Below, piece after piece: positions 35,811-45,216 of a stretch of 64,000 bases of DNA. The position numbers and the translations under genes were made by a program. Within the stretch, counting starts at the first letter, position 1. Each line of letters opens with the position of its first letter. Source of the stretch: Chamaelirium japonicum. Lineage: Eukaryota; Streptophyta; Magnoliopsida; Liliales; Melanthiaceae. The stretch spans positions 38,459,098-38,523,097 of the forward strand of contig OX393549.1 of assembly GCA_947650365.1 (NCBI GenBank), written 5' to 3'. The notes under the pieces are model-generated. The model was not told the DNA's origin. It saw nothing but the letters and a program-made list of their open reading frames with translations, and did no database searches.

Positions 35811-35865
<55 letters not shown>
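34908..35865. repeat. A-runs with repeated GGCCGGCCCTGG blocks
   Basis: Long A-runs (34908-34960, 35023-35083, 35155-35198, 35679-35751, 35813-35863) alternate with two blocks of three GGCCGGCCCTGG-like motifs (34969-35022, 35759-35812). The whole A-run/GC-block/A-run module is present twice. It lies upstream of the antisense gene start and before the 3' LTR. Confidence 0.85.
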
Positions 35866-35921
35866 CAAAGATTGACCTTTTTCGCTTTTCGCTTGAAACG
35901 TCAATCCTTGAGGGGGCAATT

Positions 35922-37712
35922 TGTAGACATTGAAATATTGCCTAAAGCTAGAGAATCAGAAATTTGGCTAAGTCTGGAAGACTTTATTTCCCTGATGATC
36001 AGGGAAATTTTGCTTCCTTACATTCTGAAATTTGGCTAAGTCTGGAAGACTTTATTTCCCTGATGACCAGGGAAATTTTGCTTTCTTATACTTCATTTCC
36101 CTGATGACCAGGGAAATTTTTCTCTGCACTCAGAAATTTGGCTAAGTCTGGAAGACTTTATTTCCCTGATGACCAGGGAAATTTTGCTTTACACTCAAAA
36201 ATTTGGCTAAGTCTGGAAGACTTTATTTCCCTGATGACCAGGGAAATTTTGCTTCCTTATACTTTATTTCCCTGATGACCAGGGAAATTTTTCTCTACAC
36301 TCAGAAATTTGGCTAAGTCTGGAAGACTTTATTTCCCTGATGACCAGGGAAATTTTGCTTTACACTCAAAAATTTGGCTAAGTCTGGAAGACTTTATTTC
36401 CCTGATGACCAGGGAAATTTTTGTTTCCTTACACTTTATTTCCCTGATGACTAGGGAAATTTTTGTCTACACTCAGAAATTTGGCTAAGTCTGGAAGACT
36501 TTATTTCCCCGATGACCAGGGAAATTTTGCTTTACACTCAAAATTTGGCTAAGTCTGGAAGACTTTATTTCCCTGATGACCAGGGAAATTTTTGTTTCCT
36601 TACACTTTATTTCCCTGATGACCAGGGAAATTTTTGCCTACACTCAGAAATTTGGCTAAGTCTGGAAGACTTTATTTCCCTGATGACCAGGGAAATTTTG
36701 CTTCCTTATACTTTATTTCCTTGATGACCAAGGAAATTTTTCTTGCTTCCTTACGCTCTGAAATTTGACCAAGTCTGAGAGTAAGGAAAGTACTATATCC
36801 CTATCGTCCAAAGGCTATATCTAAGTCAATAGAATGATACTTAGAGATGAGCATCCTTCGACAAGCCGATATACAAGGCCGAAGAATAATCAAGCTTAAG
36901 CTCCTACAAGTAAGCTTACGCTAGATTTTGACAAACTCATTGAACCTACCAAGTCAGAAAGGACCGGATCAAGAGTTAACTTGGTTAAAATCTAAGTCGC
37001 AGTAAGTCGATTCGGATTTAAGACCCGAACCACAAGTCGTTTTAATCAGACTGGTTCACTCAAACTCAAAAGGATTAAGCTACCAGTGGAAGTTACAAAA
37101 CCACTCAAATATGATCCTAACCATCAAGGAAGTTATATAAACCACCTGGAAGTTTCCCTAACCATCCAAGGGAAGTTATAAAAACCACCAGGAGGTTGCT
37201 TCAACCACCCGAAGTAGTTATTCTCTACAATAACTACTTCGACCCTTATAAAAGGAGGGACAAGAAGAGAAGAAGGGATCTTTGGCCATAGCAACAAGAT
37301 CCTACAAAGCTCCCGACTGAAGATACTTCAAAGCTCCAAGAAATCCCGGAGAAGAAGAATCGAAGATCGAAGCAAACCAAAGAAAATCGAAGACCGAAGA
37401 TCGAAGAAGAAGATGGAAAATTAAAAGAATCAAGTCCAAAGCAAGTCGAAGAACAAGTGAAGATTCTAGGAGAAGAAGAGTAAAGCAAAGCCCCTAGCCG
37501 ATCACGCGCAAAGCCCGGAAGGATCAAGCACCGCAACGCTCTTCTCTTTTCATTTTCTCACTTGTTGTAATCTTTGTACTTCGAAATCGAGTATCAAAGG
37601 ATCAAAGACGGATTTCCCCGCAATCTCCTGATATACATATTGTACTCCGCTCCCTCGAAGCGAGTCCTTTGAAATTTGTACTTGAGTGAAAAATCAAATA
37701 TTTGCTCATACA
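35922..37712 (+). repeat. 3' LTR of the Tat element
   Basis: Same length as the 5' LTR (1791 bp) and nearly identical. Preceded by a purine-rich tract (GAGGGGGCAAT) and followed by the ACCTT target duplication. Confidence 0.95.
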
Positions 37713-37717
37713 ACCTT

Positions 37718-38300
37718 CCTTGTAGTCAACTCCCATGGATGATGATGATGTTGATGGGACATAGACGCAAGCCTATCTGACCAATCGGAAAACAGACGCA
37801 AAAAAAGCAATGTAGCCAAATTTTCTGCTTATACGCCGCACTTATCAGTACTATGCTTATTACCGAGGGCTTCTTGTGTAATGTCATTAGCTGGCAAAGG
37901 GAAAGGCCTTTGGAGATAGCATAGTGCAGAAGCAAAATTTATGAATGATGACTGGATGATAGCATGGAGTTAGCGCAGATTATTAGATCATTTAATGGAT
38001 TGGGGGGTTTAAGGGTTTTTGGGTAAGATTTGATTAGATTCAAATCTTTTTGAATTTGGAGGTGTTTTCTTTAGTTGGTAAGTTTCAATTAGATTTTTGG
38101 AATAAGGTAAGCCTTATCTTTCTTATGCGCAATCAGTATCTTTTCTATTTAAAGGTCTTTATGCCTCCCATTGTAAGAAGTGAATGATTAATGGAAAAAA
38201 AATGAAGCTTTTCGCATTTCTTTGACATGGAACTATATTTTGTCAATACTTCATCATGACCGATCGGCTTGCTATGAATTTTTCAAGCCTTCTGCTGCGC
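37718..38300. other. Possible old LTR tail, no gene seen
   Basis: The part near 38110-38210 ('ctatttaaaggtctttatgcc', then 'attaatggaaaaaaaatgaag') has the look of an old LTR end or a 3' UTR. No partner was found. The rest is unassigned. Confidence 0.35.
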
Positions 38301-38307
38301 TAGTGAC

Positions 38308-38616
38308 ATGAAAAGCAGCCACTCTTTTGGCATTGTTCTCACTGCTGTCAAAGTAGTGCAGGAATGCTACCAGAGGTGGGAAGATGTCGAGAATTCGGAG
38401 GAGAAGAAATATGTGGTTATGGAGCTCATGAAGAAGCATGTCAGCATTCGCCGGACAAACGACAATGCGATGCTCGTGACTGGACTGGTGGCACCCCCGG
38501 CCGCCATGATCCTCAAGAGGGTTGTTCCCGACGTCGTCTTCGTCCCATCCTTTGCTCTGCTGGCAATACTTGCAGTCAAACTGATCCAAATCGACACCAT
38601 CAGCAAAATTATATGA
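38308..38616 (+). CDS. Putative small membrane protein or last exon, unrecognised
   Basis: An open frame of 102 codons starting MKSSHSFGIVLTAVK. It is charged in the first half (RWEDVENSEEKKY, LMKKHVSIRRTN). Two hydrophobic stretches follow (MLVTGLVAPPAAMIL, about residues 53-67; VVFVPSFALLAILAV, about 74-88). Codon use and composition look protein-like, unlike most frames nearby. The frame continues upstream of the ATG to a stop at 38275, with an AG at 38302-38303 that could be a splice acceptor. It may therefore be a last exon whose upstream part is gone or unrecognised. It lies tail-to-tail with the BRX-like gene, about 180 bp from its stop codon. I do not recognise the family. Confidence 0.4.
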   Translation: MKSSHSFGIVLTAVKVVQECYQRWEDVENSEEKKYVVMELMKKHVSIRRTNDNAMLVTGLVAPPAAMILKRVVPDVVFVPSFALLAILAVKLIQIDTISKII

Positions 38617-38798
38617 AAAATGTTATCATGGGTTGAGTTTGTCCGCAAGGACGTAGCTATCGGAGAATCAATATGGATTGATTAGGCGAGAGTTGAGGTG
38701 ATCATGACCGTCAGTTAATCGACGCCATACAAATCTGAGGCATTGTTTGTTACTCATTACAGAACACACAGATTACTAGGATTGGAGATTCATCAGCT

Positions 38799-41316
38799 TC
38801 ATGAGTATTGCTCGTGTAATCTGGCCTTGTTTTCCTCCCACCACACCCTTGCCTTCACCTCGCCAAACCGCTCCCGACTGCTTGAAACCACCAGCAGAGA
38901 CAAATCAGGCATAAGGTTATTCGGGTCAGACAATTGCAGAATTGGGTTCGTATGGTGGGTCTGTTTAGCATTTCACTCATCAATGGGTGCCAAAATTTCA
39001 GTATTTGCATTCTTAAACAACTGAAGTTGTACACATTTCTGTAGGAACAAATCTGTGGAGCTCACCTGAGTTCGACACGCAGAAGCTCCCTCTTGGAGCC
39101 GTCCGTTAGGGAACGGATGGTTAGAAAGACGCCTGGCTCGTCCTCGACCACCCACTCAACCATCTTGCCCTCGTCTCCGCCTGCACTCGGGGCCGTGGGA
39201 GGAAGGTCCGGTCCAGCTGCGGGCAGTGAGTCGGCCGCATCCGAGGATGACTCCGATTCATGAGCCTCCATTGAATCAACTGGGTCCTTCAGCAAAATGT
39301 TGAATTACAAAAGAAAATGATAAATTTGAGAAATTGGGAACAAGCATAGTGATATTTACCACTAGCTATGAATAATATTAGCATTTTAATTCTCCAACAA
39401 AATAATAGGAATAATTGGTAAATGATCCAATTGCTTGAGGAGGTTAGAGGTAAGCTTGAGCCCTGTAATCCTCAGGGCCAGCTCGATACCAGGGCCATTA
39501 AGGCGGTCACCTAAGGCCCCACGTGAAATGAAGACTCTTAAGATCTAAATTCGCTTAAATAGCTTAAAGCCCCATACGAAAAAAAAAACCCCCAACAATC
39601 CAAATAAATAGCCGAAGACTCCATATAAATACCAACAGGCTCGTCTGAGTGGTACTTCCTCTCTTCCTTGTTGGAGAGGTTGCTTGTTCGACTCCTGGCA
39701 TATGTACCATTTAGCGAAATTTCCCTCAAGACCGTTGTTGTCTTATTTGCGTGTGAGAATCCTGGTCATTGTTGCCTTGTTCATGGGATTATGGATTTTA
39801 ATAAAAAATAGCTCTATTTCGATCTCAGAACCTCTTTGAGCCCATGCTCTAGCATTGTATCCTCTGACTGCCTGACTGGTCCATCAAAAATTAAAATGAC
39901 TACATCTAATCTAATAGTATACTAGTGCATGCCCGTGCTTGTCGACACAGCAGCGGGTCACCTTCGACGGCAACACATATGTTGGCACTGTAGCGGGCCG
40001 TCTTCGGTGGCAACACACTTGAACGTCTTCGGCAACAAAACACTTTCGACGACAACACCGACATTCATAGGGACACCCATTTCCTCGCGCTGTGCCGATT
40101 GACATGAAGCGGGCGCCTTAGGCGCGACCAACTCCTCCTACCCCTATAATTGATCAATGATAGTTGTCTTTATTCGAACGGATTCCTCGAGATCATGATT
40201 TGGGGCGGTCAAAATTTCAATAGGCGGGTTTATAGCCGTTGATGCAAACAACGATCACGGGATGAACGGTCATATTTAGTGCAATTTAAATGGGCCAGGA
40301 TTTTAGGGGTTTAGTGCAGTTTAAATGGTTAGGGAGGGAGTTAGTTGATGGGGAAATAGAGATTGTGCGTTGATTTTTGAACAAATGGACGGGAAGTAAA
40401 GATCATGCGTTGATTTTTGAACTAATGGTTAGATCTATTCGGTTCATTTTTGTCCAGTAAGCTTGTCCTAGTCAGCTTCTGTTTTGTCTAGTCAGTACAA
40501 AACGGACGTGCCATGTTATATAGATTACTAAAATGGAGCCCTCTTTCCCTGGTTGTGACAAGTGAACCTATTTTGAAGAGCCAGAAACCTTCTATGGTGT
40601 GTGAACCCTATCTCTCATAAATCCCATTAAAAACCTATAATAAAGATGATAAATATTCATTCAATGGCATTTAATGGTCATTTGATGTTAATGAAGAAAA
40701 TTATTAATACTGTATCTCTCTCTCTTAAGTGAATCACACCCTTGCACACTAGACATCTATGATGTCGTTTGTACCAAGTGGCGTGCATCGAATTCATCCG
40801 GGGATTGCCCAGGCTTCTTACTAGTAGTCTATATCTATATATTATTATATATACTAAAATGGAAGTCTCTCTCCCGTGTTGTGACATATGGATGTCTTTT
40901 AAAGAGCTATAATTCTTCTTCCGTGTGTGAACACTGCTTTCTTTTAAATCCATTTAAAAATCGACCATAAAGATGATAAATTTTCATTCAATGACATTTA
41001 ATGGTCATTTGATGTTAATCTCTCTCTCTCTCTCTAACAAGTGAATTACACTCACTTCAAATTTCACACTTCTTCGAACAGTTGTGATGTTGTCTTTGCC
41101 AAATGATGTGCATCAAGCACATTCGGGCATTGCCGGGTTTCTTACTAGTATATACTAAAATGGAAGCCTCTCTCCCGTGTTGTGACACATGGACGTCTTT
41201 TAAAGAGCTATAATTCTTCTTCCGTGTGTGAACGTGGCTCTCTTTTAAATCCATTTAAAAACCTACCATAAAGATGATAAATTTTCATTCAATGGCATTT
41301 AACGGTCATTTGATGT

Positions 41317-41365
<49 letters not shown>

Positions 41366-41639
41366 ACAAGTGAATCACACTCACTTCAGATTTCACACTT
41401 CTTCGAATAGTTGTGATGTCGTCTTTGCCAAATGGTGTGCATCATGCACATTGTCCGAGTTTCTTACTAGTATCTATACTAAAATGGAAGCCTCTCTCCC
41501 GTGTTGTGACACGTGGACGTCTTTTAAAGAGCTAGAATTCTTTTCTGTGTGTGAACACAGCTCTTTTTTAAATCCATTTAAAACCTACCATAAAGATAAT
41601 AAATTTTCATTCAATGGCATTTAATGGTCATCTGATGTT

Positions 41640-41698
<59 letters not shown>

Positions 41699-42246
41699 AC
41701 AAGTGAAACACACTCACTTCAGATTTCACACTTCTTTGAACAGTTACGATGTCGTCTTTTTCAAATGGCGTGCATCAAGCACATTCGGGTATTGCCCGGG
41801 TTTCTAGCTAGTATCTATACTAAAATGGAAGCCTCTCTCCCGTGTTGTGACACGTGGACGTCTTTTAAAGAGCTAGAATTCTTCTTCTGTGTGCGAACGC
41901 GACACTCTTTTAAAACCATTTAAAAACATACCATAAACATGATAAATTTGCATTCAATGGCATTTAATGGTCATTTGATGTTAATCTCTCTTTCTCTCTC
42001 TCTAACAAGTGAATCATGCTCACTTTAGATTTCACATTTCTTCAAACAGTTGCGATGTCATCTTTGTCAAATGGCGTGCATCAAGCACATTCGGGCATTG
42101 TCCGGGTTTCTTACTAGTATAATACTAAAACAGAGTCCTCTCTCTCATGTTGTGACACGTGGATATCTTTTAAAGAGTTAGAAACGTTCTCTGTGTGTGA
42201 GTGCAGCTCTCTCTCATAAATCCTATTACCTACTATAAAAGCATTA

Positions 42247-42306
<60 letters not shown>

Positions 42307-43354
42307 ACACACACACACACAAGTGAATCACACCTCACCGAGTGAATCAAACTCACTCCAGATTGCAGACTTTTATTGGACGGCTGTGATGTAGTTTGTG
42401 CGAAGTGGCGTGCATAAAGTTCATCCAGGCAACATTCAGGTTTCTTAATAGTATAAATCAGAAACCTATGGTCTCATATAAAATAAAAACTTCTGCTATA
42501 TTTAAAAATAAATGTTATTATTTATTTTAATATATAAATATTAAGTCTTATTCTGATGTATTTTTTTTGTCTTAGGTCACTACTTGTATCGAACCTACCC
42601 TTATAATCTATACCATCTTACTTTTCTCTCTCTTAGTTAATTAACCCTGGTCCTCTCTTCTCCATTTCTCTTATCTATGAACCCCCCCCCCCCCCCCCCC
42701 CCCCCCCCCTCTCTCTCTCACTAGTAAGTCATAAGTACTGATGGAGGAGGTCCAATCAGCAGGTCATCTCACATCTCTTTAATTTATAAGGGTATGTTGT
42801 TTTCATTTCCATAGGTTAGAGAAAATGAAAATGGTTTCCTCGTTTCCATTGAGATGCATTTCCATTCACGTCTAACTTATCTGTTCTCTTGGCTAAGGAA
42901 ACTAAGCAAGGAAATATGTTTGAGAAAATCTGGTCCGTTTCTAATTTTCACTCACTTAAGTTTCCATTCATATCATTCCCTCTCTAAATATGTCGGACAT
43001 CATTTCCATGGTTTGAAGAAAAATTATTTCTTTTCCACTCATTTAAGTGGATTGATTTTCACTCAAAATTAATAACAACAAAAAATGGATGGAAATGGAT
43101 AAGGGTGGGACTTGGGCTGGTTGAGGGTCAGCCCATGTCCAACCCGACCTACACATACCTCAACCCATGCTTGCCCATGTTGGGTTGCTCATGTTGCCCA
43201 ATTTGCCAAAAAATGAACGAGTTAGTCGGGTTGGGTGGGTTTAATTTGATCACAATAAATATACATACTTGATCACTTAAAACCAAAACAAATAAATAAA
43301 TTATTCTATTAATCAATAATTGCCACCACTAAAAAAATAAATCAGCCAACACCA

Positions 43355-43386
<32 letters not shown>

Positions 43387-45149
43387 AAAACATCCATCGA
43401 ATGACTATGGTGATGGATTAACAACAGCAGCCCTACATGCATGTATGCCACTGTACTCACCTACTCAGGTTCCTTGGATTGGGAAAGATGATGCCCAAAT
43501 CCGTCCAAATTGAAATCGGATTGATCTTTTTTTGTTCAAACCCGTCCAAGTTTTTAACCAACTTTACCCATGATTGTCCACTGTTTGGGTTGGACGGATT
43601 AGGTTTGAGTTAGACCCGCCCAAGTCCCACCCCTAGAAATGGATAGATTTCTACAAAAATAGATTGATTTCGGCTTGGTGCTAGGTGTACGACTTGATCG
43701 AGCGGCATTCCAGCCGTCCAATCAGTCGACCCCACGAGGTTGGTACTAGTCCAAATTATAAAGTTGATGAACACAACAAGCATGTAAACCAAAAGATTAA
43801 ACCCGTCATTTGAACAAGTTGCTACAGTGGATGTATGGTGATCGAGCTTACTTCATCATCGGATTGATGTGGCGTTGGGGGCTCATGGGGCTGACGAATG
43901 CTGTAGAGCTCCATGATCTTGTCGCAATTAGCAGCCCACCACCTCTGCGCTTCTCGAGCATCGAACAACTCCTCGCTGAAAAGCCCACATAGGCGTCGAT
44001 GAAAGGTGAAATATTCTCTTACACATAAAAAATGCATGAAATTAATTATTGTAATTTTTTCGGCAAATTAGCTATAGATTCTTAACTATTTTGCAATATT
44101 AATCGCATGACGTCATAATTTGCTATATTAGCTAAGGACCTTACAAGTATACATTCGTCTTTAGAAAGAGTATATATTTGTCTTTAAAAAGAGTATACAT
44201 TCGTTTTAGATAGAGTATATATACGTCGGGAGGGACTTGAGCTATATTTTGAAATTAACTTGTCCTGAAGCTAAAAGTCATCTCTCAAAAAGGGCTTATG
44301 TCAAACTCCCCCTAATTTTTTTAGGGTAATGTGGCTTAGGTCCCACAAAAGATCGGTTTGAGCTAAAGGATCTACAATGTTTCAGTTTAGTAAATAGTCC
44401 CTCCGAAATAGCTTTAGTTTCACTATCTGTTTTACCCCTACATATGACTATACAAAAAATTATATAGAATCTAGATGTTGACACAGATCATTGTAGCAAT
44501 TTCGGACTGCTACAAATTTTCTAGCTGCTGTAATGATTTTGGTTAGATTTAGGGTTAGGGTTCACTATTTAGAATATAAATTTATGGTTAGGGTTTGGAT
44601 TGGTTGGTTGGATAGATAATATTATAGTTTTGTTATTTGAAGGGGGTAGAAAAGTCAATACCAAGCTTGTTGTCATTGCTTCATTTGTGCAGGGACCTGA
44701 TGCAAATGTGTCTTGTTGTCTATTCTTTTTACCAAATTAATCTCTTAACAGGGACCTAACACTAAGTACTCCATTTTTTTTTTTACCTGAAGCGTATCTT
44801 CTGTAGATGGTTCCCTCCATCAGGGAGGGAGAGCAGAGTTATGAGGACGCCGTGCTCGGCCTCCGCCACCCACTCCTCGTCCTCCTTTCCGGCGTCGGCC
44901 GCCACGGCCGCGGCGGTTTCTTTCGATCGCTGCGCCTTCCTTCTCCGGTGCTGCATCCTCACAGCCTTGAAGGACATGAACTTGAGCTGCGCTCGGAAGG
45001 GGGGGAGGGGGGATGAACCGTATGGAAACATTAGTAATAATCTATGGATTTGCAAGAGAAGCTAGCAAGGAAATGGTTTTCCAGATAGAGTACATGGTGG
45101 GTGATGTCCTTGATCAGCCCTCTGGTACTCGGGCAAGGAATGCATGTAA

Positions 45150-45153
<4 letters not shown>
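38799..45153 (-). CDS. BREVIS RADIX (BRX) family protein, five exons, 227 residues
   Basis: Exons on the minus strand: 45153-45094, 44986-44787, 43975-43852, 39286-39066, 38877-38799. All introns are GT-AG, the phases agree, and the total is 228 codons with stop. The N-terminus MLTCIPC matches the Cys-rich BRX start, thought to help membrane attachment. ITHHLKFMSFK fits the conserved KSLTxQ-KDMALK block. BRX domain 1 runs [20 protein letters not shown] ... [15 protein letters not shown]. Domain 2 runs [18 protein letters not shown] ... [20 protein letters not shown] and ends EQYS. In Arabidopsis BRX is a plasma-membrane-associated regulator in auxin flux and protophloem formation, about 344 residues long. 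This protein is short because the linkers are reduced. Introns 2 and 3 are full of mobile elements. Being a full-length gene is well supported; expression and exact symbol (BRX or BRX-like) are not known. Confidence 0.85.
39630..39897 (+). mobile_element. tRNA-derived SINE in BRX intron 3
   Basis: The head GGCTCGTCTGAGTGGTACTT and B-box-like GTTCGACTCC are followed by the 'ttgccttgttcatgggattatgg' and 'cctctttgagcccatgctctagc' blocks shared with the SINE at 9338-9612. The A-rich end is near 39890. It is in reverse orientation to the BRX-like gene. Confidence 0.65.
40520..42455 (+). mobile_element. Six head-to-tail Helitron-like units in BRX intron 3
   Basis: Units of about 300-340 bp start near 40520, 40831, 41149, 41472, 41812 and 42118 with TCTATACTAAAATGGAAGCC-type text. 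They end with a small hairpin and CTAG-type end (GGGCATTGCCGGGTTTCTTACTAG-like; key parts GGGCA-TTGCCC and TTACTAG). The 5' TC, 3' hairpin and CTAG ending fit non-autonomous Helitrons. Each has a (TC)n stretch of variable length (for example 41321-41365, 41643-41698, 42251-42303). Tandem units sharing junctions suggest repeated insertion or rolling-circle read-out. No coding capacity. Confidence 0.6.
42456..43100. other. Intronic, no gene seen
   Basis: AT-rich with a C-run (about 42684-42709) followed by CT repeats. Part of BRX intron 3. Ends with AAATGGAT, the left duplication of the next element. Confidence 0.5.
43101..43636. mobile_element. hAT-type MITE, 536 bp, in BRX intron 3
   Basis: It starts AAGGGTGGGACTTGGGC and ends GCCCAAGTCCCACCCCTAG. 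It is flanked by a perfect 8-bp duplication AAATGGAT (43093-43100, 43637-43644). The terminus resembles the common plant hAT end TAGGGGTGGG. The interior reiterates 'aacccatgttgggttg'-type text. Non-coding. It ends about 215 bp before the end of exon 3 on the minus strand. Confidence 0.8.
44060..44784. mobile_element. Long-TIR element with nested repeat, in BRX intron 2
   Basis: The left arm begins CGGCAAATTAGCTATAG (about 44060) and reads to the GGGAGGGACTTGAGCTATAT block (about 44228). Its complement is the right arm of the copy at 54645-55425. Here the right arm is missing. From about 44330 a second repeat (see 19595-20260) lies inside. The insert runs right up to the exon 2 donor (GTAAAA at 44781-44786, read in reverse). 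Confidence 0.6.
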
Positions 45154-45215
<62 letters not shown>

Positions 45216-45216
45216 G
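45154..45216 (-). promoter_or_regulatory. (GA)n tract just upstream of the BRX start codon
   Basis: On the minus strand a GA repeat of about 60 bp abuts the start codon at 45153. It would be in the 5' UTR. GA-rich leaders are common in plants and can bind BASIC PENTACYSTEINE proteins; a regulatory role here is inference. The pseudogene copy has a shorter version at 55860-55884. Confidence 0.5.

Larger units (their letters stand above)
21479..37712 (+). mobile_element. Ty3/Gypsy Tat-lineage element, 16.2 kb, looks whole and very young
   Basis: The LTRs (21479-23269 and 35922-37712) are both 1791 bp, start TGTAGACATTG and end CTCATACA. They are flanked by a perfect 5-bp duplication ACCTT (21474-21478, 37713-37717). 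A primer-site-like TTTGGCACGCCCGGTGGGAC follows the left LTR, and a purine-rich tract precedes the right one. One long open polyprotein frame (gag, protease, RT, RNase H, second RNase H, integrase) runs on the plus strand, and an antisense gene lies between it and the 3' LTR. By eye I found one difference between the LTRs. With commonly used plant rates that is tens of thousands of years. It lies about 1.1 kb beyond the 3' end of the BRX-like gene. Confidence 0.95.

Noticed and set aside
39921-39940. Another Helitron 3' end on the minus strand (ACTAGTGCATGCCCGTGC, reversed)
   Set aside because: The hairpin is weak and no body or 5' end could be placed.
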